Source: Polaribacter sp. BAL334 | GTDB taxonomy: Bacteria > Bacteroidota > Bacteroidia > Flavobacteriales > Flavobacteriaceae | Direction: 5' to 3' | Length of the DNA: 64,000 nucleotides | Assembly (NCBI RefSeq): GCF_015767435.1 | Contig: NZ_JADWOV010000319.1 | Location: 186,001 to 250,000, forward strand | In this document: one piece after another, positions 45,989 to 55,128 of the stretch | Layout of the letters: each line of letters begins with the position of its first letter | Numbering within the stretch: the stretch's first letter is position 1 | The notes under the pieces: generated by a model | What the model saw: only the letters and a program-made list of their open reading frames with translations | The model's database searches: none | Told to the model about the DNA's origin: nothing | Position numbers and translations under genes: made by a program

Positions 45989-46684
45989 ATGAGTCAAATA
46001 ACCACCAGTACTTTTTTTAAAGTAGCTACATTTTCTAATAAATGGTGGGCTTTTACTCAAATGCAATTGGGTCATCTTGGAATGAAACAGGTTGCTGGAC
46101 TCACATTTTACAAGATTTTAGGTTCAGGTGCAAAGAATGGTTTTAGTGCGATACCGAATTTTGGCACCTATGTTCTTTTTTGTGTTTGGGAATCAGAAGC
46201 ATTTGCAACCGCTTTTTTTGAAGAGAATACTTTTTTCAAAAACTACCAAAAACGAAGTAGCGAACATGTGACGGCTTATTTGAATTCCGCTGAAGCACAT
46301 GGTTTTTGGAATGGTACACAACCTTTTCAAAAAACAGCTACTTTAGCCAAAGACAAACCAGTTGTGGTCTTGACAAGAGCGCGCATTCGTTTCCGAAAAT
46401 TGTGGTCTTTTTGGAGTAAAGTAAGTACTGTAAGCCAAAGTTTGGAAGGCTATGATGGATTGGTTTTGTCCATAGGAGTAGGAGAATGGCCTTTGATTCA
46501 GCAAGCGACCATCAGTATTTGGAAAACCCAAGCAGAAATGATGGACTATGCCTATAAAAATCCACGACACAAAGAAGTAGTCTTGTTGACCCGAAAACTA
46601 AACTGGTATCAAGAAGAACTATTTGCACGATTTGTTCCTTATAAATTCGTTGGGACTTGGGACGGAAAACCTGTTGAGGTTTAA
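45989..46684 (+). CDS. CrtA-like (spheroidene monooxygenase family) protein
   Basis: 231 residues. The pattern TFFKVATFSNKWWAFTQMQL, LSIGVGEWPLIQQATISIW and MMDYAYKNPRHKEVV (each a family core) matches spheroidene monooxygenase CrtA-like proteins. CrtA oxygenates acyclic carotenoids and binds heme. No other carotenoid gene is present in the window, so the substrate may differ. Monocistronic, flanked by repeat-rich gaps. Confidence 0.78.
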   Translation: MSQITTSTFFKVATFSNKWWAFTQMQLGHLGMKQVAGLTFYKILGSGAKNGFSAIPNFGTYVLFCVWESEAFATAFFEENTFFKNYQKRSSEHVTAYLNSAEAHGFWNGTQPFQKTATLAKDKPVVVLTRARIRFRKLWSFWSKVSTVSQSLEGYDGLVLSIGVGEWPLIQQATISIWKTQAEMMDYAYKNPRHKEVVLLTRKLNWYQEELFARFVPYKFVGTWDGKPVEV

Positions 46685-46911
46685 CATAGAGCGTTTCGAA
46701 TTGTAAACTCCCCAAAACCCTGAATCTTGAATTTTAAACCTTGAACTCCAACCGCCACGAATTCACGGATGTTGAATTGTTTTGATGGATTTCCACGGAT
46801 GAGAATCAATTTTCAATTGATTTAAATGAAGCATAATAATGAATTTCTGAGCCTTAAAGATGAAATTTTAAAACTAAAAGTAAGTAATTTAATAAATCTA
46901 TTGAGTATTGA

Positions 46912-47409
46912 TTATTCCCCAACTTTCAGCACCTTATAGTCCTTTTTATTTCCTTGAATAGTAACTATAAACAAGCTAGCATTATCATCATCAGCCATGT
47001 CTTCAAGGAACGTTGCCTCCATAATTTTATTGACAAATGCAGGGGTTGTATTGCTATGACCCACAATCAATACTGATTTTCCAACAGTTGCTTTTTGAAA
47101 ATCAGCAGCATACAATTCTCTAGGATTGTAAGAGAGGATTTCTAAATTTTTAGCTGTTGCAGTGGGTTTTGCAGTTTGTTGTGTTCGTTTATAGTTGGTG
47201 GAATACACAGCATCTAATGAAATGTCTTTGAAATAAGTTGCCCATTTTTCAGCACGTTTTAATCCATCTTCATTCAAATTTGGGTCTTGATTTGCAGGAT
47301 TTGTTCGGTCTTTTTCTGCATGACGAATCAAATAATACGTGGTGATTTGAGGTTGTTTGCAGTTTGTAAAAGCAACAAATACGAGTGCTAAAAAAAGAAT
47401 TTTTCTCAT
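46912..47409 (-). CDS. Histidine phosphatase family lipoprotein (SixA-like)
   Basis: 165 residues. Lipoprotein signal VAFTNCKQ. Histidine-phosphatase motifs: YLIRHAEKDRT with the catalytic RHA, YSTNYKRTQQTAKPTA, and LIVGHSNTTPAFV with the second His. A periplasmic location separates it from cytoplasmic SixA. The substrate is unknown. Confidence 0.92.
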   Translation of the reverse strand: MRKILFLALVFVAFTNCKQPQITTYYLIRHAEKDRTNPANQDPNLNEDGLKRAEKWATYFKDISLDAVYSTNYKRTQQTAKPTATAKNLEILSYNPRELYAADFQKATVGKSVLIVGHSNTTPAFVNKIMEATFLEDMADDDNASLFIVTIQGNKKDYKVLKVGE

Positions 47410-47535
47410 GGGGTTTTGATTTATGAAACGAATTTACAAAATAATTACTGAAAAACCTTTCTTAGCATTTTCTTAATCTTTTGGCAACTTTTTAGTTGAT
47501 TTTGAGAGCTGTTACACAAAATGCACAAAGTAAAA

Positions 47536-47604
47536 CACAAAGAATCTCAAAGATTTAATTTGATTTTCTTTGTGTCTTTTGTGAATTCTTTGAGAAACTT
47601 TGTG
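47536..47604. repeat. 17-bp imperfect palindrome of CACAAAG words downstream of clpB
   Basis: Arms 47536-47552 and 47588-47604 pair at 15 of 17 positions around a 35-base loop that itself contains CTTTGTG and CTTTTGTG. It lies 24 bases past the clpB stop and may fold in its 3' end. Confidence 0.75.
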
Positions 47605-47627
47605 GAATAGATAAAAGAAAGTAAGCC

Positions 47628-50234
47628 TTAATTTTCAATCAAATCTGTTTGATTTCTAAATACCAGTTGCTCATCAAATGCATCCAACAAAATAATGCTA
47701 TCTGTGGTTATTTTTCCTGATAAGATTTCTTTAGAAAGTTGGTTCAAAACTTCTTTCTGAATCACTCTTTTTACAGGTCTTGCACCAAATTCTGGTTGAT
47801 ATCCTTTTTTAGCCAAATAAGCAATTGCCTCATCTGTAGCATCTAAGGTGATGTCTTGCTTGCCAATCATTTTTTTCAATTGGTCTAATTGCAAACGCAC
47901 AATTTCGAAAATATCTTTTTGATGCAAAGGCGTAAACATAATCACATCATCAATTCTATTTAAAAATTCAGGTCTCACAGATTGTTTTAACAATGCCAAC
48001 ACTTCAATTTTTGCCAATTCAGTCACAGCATCTAAATCTGCTTTTGGATCACTGAATTTATCCATGATGATATGACTTCCTATGTTGGATGTCATGATGA
48101 TGATGGTGTTTTTAAAATCGGCAACACGTCCTTTGTTGTCTGTCAATCTTCCTTCGTCCAACACTTGCAATAAAATATTGAAGGTATCTGGATGCGCTTT
48201 TTCTATTTCGTCTAACAACACCACAGAATAAGGTCTTCTTCTGACAGCTTCTGTCAATTGTCCACCTTCATCATAGCCCACATATCCTGGAGGTGCACCA
48301 ATTAATCTGCTCACAGCATGACGTTCTTGGTATTCGCTCATGTCAATTCGGGTCATGGCATTTTCGTCATCGAACAAATATTCAGCCAAGGCTTTTGCCA
48401 ATTCTGTTTTTCCAACACCTGTAGTTCCTAAAAACAAGAAACTTCCTATAGGTTTGTTGGCATTTTGCAATCCAGCTCTTGAACGTCTTACAGCATCCGA
48501 AACTGCAATGATGGCTTCTTCTTGTCCAATCACTCTTTTGTGCAAATGTTGTTCTAGTTTTAGCAATTTATCACGTTCAGATTGAATCATTTTAGTGACA
48601 GGAATTCCAGTCCATTTGGCAACCACTTCCGCAATATCTTCATACGTTACTTCTTCTTTGATAAGTGAATTTCCAGCCTGATTTTCAGACAAGGTTTTTT
48701 GGAATCCTTCCAATTGTTCTTGTGCTACTTTGATTTTTCCGTATCGAATTTCAGCTACTTTTCCATAATCACCTTCACGCTCAGCTTTTTCAGCTTCTGT
48801 TTTGAGGTTTTCAATGTCTAATTTGGCATTTTGAATATTGTCCACCACCTCTTTTTCTGACTTCCATTTGGCATTGATTTCATTGCGTTCTTCTTTCAGA
48901 TTTGCCAAATCCGAATGCAAAGATTTCAATTTGGTCTCATCTTTTTCTCTCTTAATCGCTTCAATTTCGATTTCTAATTGCATGATTTTTCGATCCAAAA
49001 CGTCCAATTCTTCGGGTTTTGAATTGATTTCCATACGTAATTTAGACGCAGCTTCATCCATCAAATCAATGGCTTTGTCTGGTAAAAAACGATTGGTAAT
49101 ATAGCGTTGAGACAATTCAACAGCAGCAATAATCGCTTCGTCTTTGATGCGCACTTTGTGATGCGTTTCATATTTTTCTTTGATACCTCTCAGAATAGAA
49201 ATCGCACTTTCCGTATCTGGTTCGTCCACCAACACTTTTTGAAAACGACGCTCTAACGCTTTGTCTTTCTCGAAATATTTTTGATATTCATCTAAGGTTG
49301 TGGCACCAATGGCGCGCAATTCGCCACGAGCCAACGCAGGTTTTAAAATATTGGCAGCATCCATCGCTCCTTGACCACCTCCAGCACCTACTAAGGTGTG
49401 AATTTCGTCAATAAACAATACAATATCGCCTTCGGAAGTTGTTACTTCTTTGATGACTGCTTTCAAGCGCTCTTCAAACTCTCCTTTGTATTTTGCACCC
49501 GCAATTAAAGCACCCATATCCAAAGAAAAAATGAGTTTATCTTTTAGGTTTTCAGGCACATCACCATCTACAATTCTGTGTGCTAATCCTTCAGCGATCG
49601 CCGTTTTTCCTGTGCCAGGTTCCCCCACTAAAATGGGATTGTTTTTGGTTCTTCGTGATAAAATTTGTAGCAAACGTCTGATTTCTTCATCTCGACCAAT
49701 GACAGGATCTAATTTGCCATCTCTAGCCAATTGATTCAAGTTTTTGGCATATTTGTTCAAAGAATTGTAGGTTTCTTCCTGACTTTGAGAAGTCACTCTT
49801 TCCCCTTTTCTAAGTTCTTCAATCGCACTTGTTAAGGCTTTTTCAGTAACTCCTTGGTCTTTTAATACTTGAGCAATTTGACTTTTCGATTTGAAAATTG
49901 CCAAAATCAAATGTTCAATAGAAACAAATTCATCCTTCATGCTTTTGGCGATGATGGCTGCTTCGTTCAATGTTTTTGAGGCTTCTCTTGAAAGCAATAG
50001 TTCAGCTCCTGATACTTTTGAAAAACTCTGCAATTGCTTTTCTAAAAGTTGTTGTAGGAGGGAAGTATTGATATTCAATTTCTTCAATAAAAAAGGCAAT
50101 ACATTTTCATCAACTTCTGTTAAAGCCTTGAAAATGTGCTCATTTTCTATCTGATTATGACCATAACTTTGCGCCAATTGTTGCGCCATTTGTATGGTTT
50201 CTTGTGATTTTGTGGTAAAATTTGTAAAGTTCAT
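47628..50234 (-). CDS. clpB: ATP-dependent chaperone ClpB
   Basis: 868 residues, full length. N-terminal Clp repeats, AAA domain 1 (GEPGTGKTAIAEGLA, Walker B LFIDEIHTL), a long coiled-coil middle domain (about 405-525) and AAA domain 2 (GTTGVGKTELAKALAEY, VLLDEIEKAH). With DnaK it dissolves aggregates. It lacks the LGF-type ClpP loop of ClpA/ClpX as expected. A heat-shock site was not recognised upstream. Confidence 0.98.
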   Translation of the reverse strand: MNFTNFTTKSQETIQMAQQLAQSYGHNQIENEHIFKALTEVDENVLPFLLKKLNINTSLLQQLLEKQLQSFSKVSGAELLLSREASKTLNEAAIIAKSMKDEFVSIEHLILAIFKSKSQIAQVLKDQGVTEKALTSAIEELRKGERVTSQSQEETYNSLNKYAKNLNQLARDGKLDPVIGRDEEIRRLLQILSRRTKNNPILVGEPGTGKTAIAEGLAHRIVDGDVPENLKDKLIFSLDMGALIAGAKYKGEFEERLKAVIKEVTTSEGDIVLFIDEIHTLVGAGGGQGAMDAANILKPALARGELRAIGATTLDEYQKYFEKDKALERRFQKVLVDEPDTESAISILRGIKEKYETHHKVRIKDEAIIAAVELSQRYITNRFLPDKAIDLMDEAASKLRMEINSKPEELDVLDRKIMQLEIEIEAIKREKDETKLKSLHSDLANLKEERNEINAKWKSEKEVVDNIQNAKLDIENLKTEAEKAEREGDYGKVAEIRYGKIKVAQEQLEGFQKTLSENQAGNSLIKEEVTYEDIAEVVAKWTGIPVTKMIQSERDKLLKLEQHLHKRVIGQEEAIIAVSDAVRRSRAGLQNANKPIGSFLFLGTTGVGKTELAKALAEYLFDDENAMTRIDMSEYQERHAVSRLIGAPPGYVGYDEGGQLTEAVRRRPYSVVLLDEIEKAHPDTFNILLQVLDEGRLTDNKGRVADFKNTIIIMTSNIGSHIIMDKFSDPKADLDAVTELAKIEVLALLKQSVRPEFLNRIDDVIMFTPLHQKDIFEIVRLQLDQLKKMIGKQDITLDATDEAIAYLAKKGYQPEFGARPVKRVIQKEVLNQLSKEILSGKITTDSIILLDAFDEQLVFRNQTDLIEN

Positions 50235-50353
50235 TTTTCGTACTTTTTATTTGAAAACAGCAATTGTAATACCATTTGAAACAGGTGCTTTGAATCCGTC
50301 ATTTTGTCTTTAAAATAGTTGGTTTTGCTGACTTTTTGACTTGAAAAGTTTCT

Positions 50354-50361
50354 TATCTTTG
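50354..50361 (+). promoter_or_regulatory. Candidate -7 box of ytxJ
   Basis: TATCTTTG, 17 bases before the ATG at 50379, in the gap divergent from clpB. Confidence 0.55.
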
Positions 50362-50378
50362 TCAAAAAAAGCAAGCAA

Positions 50379-50771
50379 ATGAGTTTATTCGGCACTCTTT
50401 TTGGCAATAATGAGCCTTATAAAGATACTAAAAATATTCCCAATTGGATTCCATTAACTACTGAAAATCAATTGGAAGAACTGAAAAGCATTTCAAAAAC
50501 TCACTCCGTATTGATCTTCAAACATTCCACAAGTTGTGGTATCAGCAATATGGTGATCAAACGCTTTGAAAAGTTATTTTCTGAGGAACATCAGTCATTA
50601 AAAGTCTATTATTTGGATTTGTTACGCTATCGAACAATTTCTAATGAAATTGCAAATAGGTTTGAAATCGTGCATGAATCTCCACAATTATTGGTGATTA
50701 AAAACGAGGTTTGTGTGTTCAATGCATCGCATTATTCCATTCTCGAAATAAATTTATCAAGATTTATATAG
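50379..50771 (+). CDS. ytxJ: Bacillithiol system redox-active protein YtxJ
   Basis: 130 residues with a thioredoxin-like fold. The single active-site Cys lies in IFKHSTSCGISNMV, the monothiol motif of YtxJ/BrxC-type proteins that take bacillithiol off oxidised protein thiols. This implies the cell makes bacillithiol, as known for many Bacteroidota. Start just after its promoter box. Confidence 0.9.
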   Translation: MSLFGTLFGNNEPYKDTKNIPNWIPLTTENQLEELKSISKTHSVLIFKHSTSCGISNMVIKRFEKLFSEEHQSLKVYYLDLLRYRTISNEIANRFEIVHESPQLLVIKNEVCVFNASHYSILEINLSRFI

Positions 50772-50830
50772 CAGAAACTTGCATGAAACCCTTTTTAAGT
50801 CTTATTTTTGTTACTTAAATTTTTATAAAA

Positions 50831-52378
50831 TTGTCAGAGAATTCCATTTCAGAAAAAAAAGTAGGTAAAGAATTATACGGGTATCAAAAAGAAGCATTGG
50901 AGGAAATTTTTCGAAGATTTGAAAATGCTCCTGAAGCGTATCATTTGTTATACCAATTGCCCACAGGTGGTGGAAAAACAGTTATTTTCTCTGAAATTGT
51001 TCGTCGTTATTTAGAGCGCTTTCAAAAAAAAGTGTTGGTGTTGACACACAGAATCGAGTTGAGCAAACAAACTTCAAAAATGCTCAATGAGTTTCATGTA
51101 ACGAATAAAATCATCAATTCTACTGCAAAATTAGACGATCAAGAAAACTACAGTTGTTTTGTGGCGATGGTAGAAACGCTCAATAATCGTTTGAATGACG
51201 AAAAATTTGACATTTCGGATATTGGTTTGGTGATTGTGGATGAAGCGCATTACAATTCTTTTACCAAAATTTTCAAGTTTTTTGACGATAGTTTTATTTT
51301 GGGTGTGACTGCAACTCCATTGAGTTCAAACATCAAATTGCCCATGTATGAAAATTATCATGAGTTGTTTGTGGGCGAGTCCATTCAGCATTTAATTGAC
51401 AATGAATATTTGGCAAAAGCAAATATGTATTCCTACAATGTGGGTTTAACCTCCTTAGAAGTTGGCGCCAATGGTGATTATACCGTAAAATCATCTGAAG
51501 ATTTATATACGAATGCAGACATGCTTTCTAAATTGGTTTCTGCTTACGAAGAAACTGTAAAAGGCAAAAAAACACTGATTTTTAATAATGGAATCAACAC
51601 TTCTATCCAAGTTTTTCATGCTTTTAAAAAAGCAGGATATCCCATTGCGCATTTGGATAATACCAATACCAAAAAAGAGCGTGAACTGATTTTACGTTGG
51701 TTTCACAAAACACCAAATGCAATTATTACTTCTGTAAGTATTTTAACAACTGGGTTTGATGAGCCTAGTATTGAAGCAATTATACTCAATAGAGCTACAA
51801 AATCCTTGACCTTGTATTACCAAATGATTGGACGAGGTTCTCGAATATTTGGCAAAAAAGCTACTTTTGATGTGATTGATTTGGGAAATAATTTTTACAG
51901 ATTTGGACCTTGGGGAGCAGATTTGGATTGGCAAAAAATGTTCCGTTCACCCGATTATTATTTGAATGCCATCTTGTCTGATGAAGAGATAGAAAGTTCA
52001 TTTCGATATGAGTTGCCAGCAGATATCAAAAAGGATTTTGCCAATTCAAAAGACTTGTTTTTTGATGTAAAAAGAGTGTATATTGAAACCATCAGAACAG
52101 GAGAATCGTCTAAACGAGTGTTGGAAAAATCCATAGAACATCATGCGAAAATTTGTGTTGAAAACAGTGAAGATGTTTTTGATGCGTTGATTTTGGCAAA
52201 AAAGTTAGGAGAAGAAATAGATGATCGCATCAACAGATATGCAAAATGCATTTCAAAAAGTACGCATAATTTTGTAACTTGGCTGAAAGATGATTACCGA
52301 AAAAAATTGAATACCCATTTGCGCACTAATTTTGATGAAATCTATGAGCAAGTATATGGACATCCTCCTGAAGATTAA
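50831..52378 (+). CDS. DEAD/DEAH-type superfamily 2 helicase (SSL2-like)
   Basis: 515 residues. Motifs: LPTGGGKTVIFSE (Walker A), IVDEAHYN (DEAH), GVTATPLSS, SVSILTTGFDEPS and QMIGRGSRIFGK (motif VI). The C-terminal 150 residues (WGADLDWQKMFRSPDYY onwards) are typical of a Bacteroidota subgroup. Translation appears to start at TTG (50831); no ATG precedes the Q-motif-like YQKEAL. Role in DNA or RNA repair is presumed. Confidence 0.88.
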   Translation: MSENSISEKKVGKELYGYQKEALEEIFRRFENAPEAYHLLYQLPTGGGKTVIFSEIVRRYLERFQKKVLVLTHRIELSKQTSKMLNEFHVTNKIINSTAKLDDQENYSCFVAMVETLNNRLNDEKFDISDIGLVIVDEAHYNSFTKIFKFFDDSFILGVTATPLSSNIKLPMYENYHELFVGESIQHLIDNEYLAKANMYSYNVGLTSLEVGANGDYTVKSSEDLYTNADMLSKLVSAYEETVKGKKTLIFNNGINTSIQVFHAFKKAGYPIAHLDNTNTKKERELILRWFHKTPNAIITSVSILTTGFDEPSIEAIILNRATKSLTLYYQMIGRGSRIFGKKATFDVIDLGNNFYRFGPWGADLDWQKMFRSPDYYLNAILSDEEIESSFRYELPADIKKDFANSKDLFFDVKRVYIETIRTGESSKRVLEKSIEHHAKICVENSEDVFDALILAKKLGEEIDDRINRYAKCISKSTHNFVTWLKDDYRKKLNTHLRTNFDEIYEQVYGHPPED

Positions 52379-52459
52379 AGAATTAAAGAAATAAAAAGAG
52401 TTAGATTGAAAAAAAAGTCACTTTTTTTTACGTTTTTGTTTTTGTATATAAAAAACAGT

Positions 52460-52467
52460 TATTTTTG
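52460..52467 (+). promoter_or_regulatory. Candidate -7 box of the speA leader RNA
   Basis: TATTTTTG followed by C, about 277 bases before speA, which gives a leader long enough to hold the nested stems. Confidence 0.45.
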
Positions 52468-52511
52468 CGCTGCTTATGTAAGTAAAATGTATTGTTTTTC
52501 TTGTTTCGTTC

Positions 52512-52622
52512 GCAATTTATTTTTGGAGAAAAATGATTGCTCTGCATTTTGGAAATGCAACGAAAAAATTGAGATTTCTCCACTTACTTTTCTCAAAGAT
52601 CTGCAACGCTATTTTAAATTGC
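52512..52622 (+). ncRNA. Candidate structured RNA (three nested stems) upstream of speA
   Basis: P1 GCAATTTA (52512-52519) with TAAATTGC (52615-52622), P2 TGGAGAAA (52524-52531) with TTTCTCCA (52575-52582), and P3 TGCATTT-TGG-AAATGCA (52543-52559). All three are perfect and nested, about 110 nt in total, with a 32-nt single strand on the 3' side between P2 and P1. It could be a regulatory leader of speA or a free small RNA such as a 6S-like RNA. Single 8-bp matches occur by chance in AT-rich DNA; the nesting is what makes it stand out. Confidence 0.45.
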
Positions 52623-52743
52623 ACGTTGTTTACCTACAAATCATTCAGTAATTAAAATCACTTTATCATATCAATTTTTTGATACTAAAATTTCAGAAAT
52701 ATTTTAGTTTAAACTATTTATTATACCTTATTAAAAGAACAAA

Positions 52744-54135
52744 GTGAATACAAAATATAAAGATTTAATAGACCAAACATTCGTTTTTCCACAAGAAGAA
52801 TTTAAAACCGAAAACAATAAATTATTTTGGCATGACATCAATTTGATGGAATTGATTGAGCAATATGGCTCTCCATTAAAATTTACCTATTTGCCAAAAA
52901 TCTCTGAAAACATCAACAAAGCCAAAGATTGGTTCCAGCAAAGTATGAAAAAACACAAGTACAAAGGCAAGTATTTTTACAGCTATTGTACAAAAAGTTC
53001 GCACTTTAAATATGTGTTGGATGAAGCATTGAAAAATGACATTCATATAGAAACTTCTTCTGCTTTTGATATTGATATTGTTAAAAATTTAAAGAAAGAA
53101 GGCAAAATCACCAATAAGAATTTTGTGATTTGCAATGGCTTTAAAAGAGATCAATATATTTCGAACATTGCTGATTTGATTAATTCTGGTCACAAAAATT
53201 GCATTCCGATTATTGACAATTATGAGGAGTTGACTTTGTTGCAAGAAAAAATAAATAGGAAATTCAAAGTTGGGATTAGAATAGCCTCTGAAGAGGAACC
53301 AAAGTTTGAGTTTTATACCTCAAGATTGGGAATTGGATATAAAAACATCGTGTCTTTTTATGAGCGTGAAATTGCTGAAGACGAGCAAGTTGAACTTAAA
53401 ATGTTGCATTTTTTCATCAATACTGGCATCAAAGACAATGCGTATTATTGGAATGAATTGGTGAAATGTATCTCTGTGTATATCAGCTTAAAAAAAGTGT
53501 GTCCTACATTGGATAGTTTGAATATTGGAGGTGGATTTCCTATTAAAAACTCTTTGGCATTCGAGTTTGATTATCAATATATGATTGATGAAATTATTTA
53601 TCAAATCAATGAATCTTGTAAAAATGCAGAAGTAGATGTTCCTCATATTTTTACAGAATTTGGAAGTTTTACAGTAGGTGAGGCTAGTGGTGCCATTTAT
53701 GAAGTTTTGTATCAAAAAAAGCAAAATGACAGAGAGCGTTGGAATATGATCAACTCATCATTTATCACGACATTACCAGATTCTTGGGCCATCAACAAAC
53801 GATTTATCATGTTGCCCATCAACAAATGGAATTTTAAATATGAGCGTGTTTTATTAGGTGGATTGACCTGTGATAGTGATGATTATTACAATTCAGAACA
53901 ACATATAAATGCCATATATTTGCCTATTTATGAAAAAGATAGACCTTTGTATATTGGATTTTTCAACACAGGAGCTTATCAAGAAACGATAGGAGGTTAT
54001 GGTGGATTGCAACATTGTTTGATTCCACATCCAAAACATATTTTGATTGATAAAGATGAAGAAGGTAATTTTGTGACTAAAGTATTTAAAGAAGAACAAA
54101 AAAGCAATGAATTATTATCGATTTTAGGATATTAA
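52744..54135 (+). CDS. speA: Arginine decarboxylase (short, PLP-dependent, alanine-racemase fold)
   Basis: 463 residues, shorter than the E. coli-type SpeA. It converts arginine to agmatine with PLP. The PLP Lys is probably K84 in YSYCTKSSH; the domain also shows IETSSAFDIDIV, NIGGGFPIK (phosphate loop) and EFGSFTVGEASG. The start is GTG. It is the first gene of a polyamine cluster with three genes in the same direction behind it, and its leader may carry an RNA structure. Confidence 0.93.
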   Translation: MNTKYKDLIDQTFVFPQEEFKTENNKLFWHDINLMELIEQYGSPLKFTYLPKISENINKAKDWFQQSMKKHKYKGKYFYSYCTKSSHFKYVLDEALKNDIHIETSSAFDIDIVKNLKKEGKITNKNFVICNGFKRDQYISNIADLINSGHKNCIPIIDNYEELTLLQEKINRKFKVGIRIASEEEPKFEFYTSRLGIGYKNIVSFYEREIAEDEQVELKMLHFFINTGIKDNAYYWNELVKCISVYISLKKVCPTLDSLNIGGGFPIKNSLAFEFDYQYMIDEIIYQINESCKNAEVDVPHIFTEFGSFTVGEASGAIYEVLYQKKQNDRERWNMINSSFITTLPDSWAINKRFIMLPINKWNFKYERVLLGGLTCDSDDYYNSEQHINAIYLPIYEKDRPLYIGFFNTGAYQETIGGYGGLQHCLIPHPKHILIDKDEEGNFVTKVFKEEQKSNELLSILGY

Positions 54136-54183
54136 TTTTAGTATTTTTGAAACATAAAAAACAAAACCAGATTACAAAACAAC

Positions 54184-55119
54184 ATGAAAACATACGCAGG
54201 AATTCCTGAAAACTATGCAACATTAAGCAATTCAAAGATTGTGTTGATTCCTGTTCCTTATGAAGGGACAAACAGATGGCAAAAAGGTGCAAGCAAAGGG
54301 CCACAAGCTTTTTTAGAAGCCTCTGAAAACATGGAATTGTATGATATAGAAACCGATTCTGAGGTTTACAAAGAGGGTGTTTTTTTAGCAGACCCAATTA
54401 CTGAAAATGCTTCTCCACAAGCCATGGTAAACGCGGTGCATCAAACCGTTAAAAAATTCATCAACAGAAACAAGTTTGTGACCGTTTTTGGAGGCGAACA
54501 TGCTGTTTCTATTGGAACAGTGAAAGCATTCAATGATTGTTTTCAAAGTTTGACAGTGTTGCATTTTGATGCACATGCCAACTTGAGAAAAGAATTTGAA
54601 GGCTCTCCGTATCATCACAAATGTGCGATGTACGAAGCAAATCAAAACACTAATTTGGTTCAAGTGGGTATCAGAAGTATGGATATTTCTGAAAAAAGAA
54701 CCATGAATCCTGACAAAGTGTTTTTTGCTCATGACATGGCTGTGAATGAATATTGGATGGACGATGTGATTGATCAATTGACAAGCAATGTGTTTATTTC
54801 TTTTGATTTTTCTGCTTTTGATGCATCACTTTTTTCTGCAACAGGAAATCCAGTTTCTGGTGGATTGTTTTACTACGAAACCATGGAATTCTTAAAAAGA
54901 GTTTTTGCTGAGAAAAATGTGGTAGGATTTGACATGGCTGAATTTTGCCCAAATCCAAATCAAAAAAGTTCAGATTCATTGGCTGCAAAATTGTATTATA
55001 AAATGTTGAGTTACAAATTCTCTTCAAAAGATGATACTTATGACACTGATGATTCAAACTCAAATAACAATCCTTTTAGCAAGTTGTCTAAATTTAAAAA
55101 CGACGAAGAGGAATTCTAA
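54184..55119 (+). CDS. speB: Agmatinase-like ureohydrolase with altered metal site
   Basis: 311 residues of the arginase/agmatinase fold plus an acidic Ser/Asn-rich tail. Expected Mn ligands: H106 (GGEH), D129 and H131 (DAHAN) and D208 are present. The fifth, normally Asp in DAHxD, is N133, and the sixth, normally Asp in DxDxxDP, is S210 (FDFSAFDAS). Active agmatinases would release urea and putrescine. With two of six ligands changed the protein may be inactive, regulatory, or use another chemistry. Position after speA still ties it to agmatine. Confidence 0.85.
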   Translation: MKTYAGIPENYATLSNSKIVLIPVPYEGTNRWQKGASKGPQAFLEASENMELYDIETDSEVYKEGVFLADPITENASPQAMVNAVHQTVKKFINRNKFVTVFGGEHAVSIGTVKAFNDCFQSLTVLHFDAHANLRKEFEGSPYHHKCAMYEANQNTNLVQVGIRSMDISEKRTMNPDKVFFAHDMAVNEYWMDDVIDQLTSNVFISFDFSAFDASLFSATGNPVSGGLFYYETMEFLKRVFAEKNVVGFDMAEFCPNPNQKSSDSLAAKLYYKMLSYKFSSKDDTYDTDDSNSNNNPFSKLSKFKNDEEEF

Positions 55120-55128
55120 TCCAATTGG

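Larger units (their letters stand above)
52379..52743 (+). other. 365-bp gene-free speA leader region
   Basis: Between the helicase stop and the speA GTG. It holds a TATTTTTG box (52460-52467), a set of three nested stems (52512-52622), and two small hairpins close to speA: TATCAA/TTGATA near 52670-52685 and CTAAAAT/ATTTTAG at about 52686-52709. A TTG-started frame (52406-52651) crosses it but looks incidental. Confidence 0.55.

Noticed and set aside
52406-52651. TTG-started 81-codon Cys-containing frame before speA
   Set aside because: It has a poor start, crosses the promoter box and nested stems, and its composition follows the DNA; treated as leader, not a gene.
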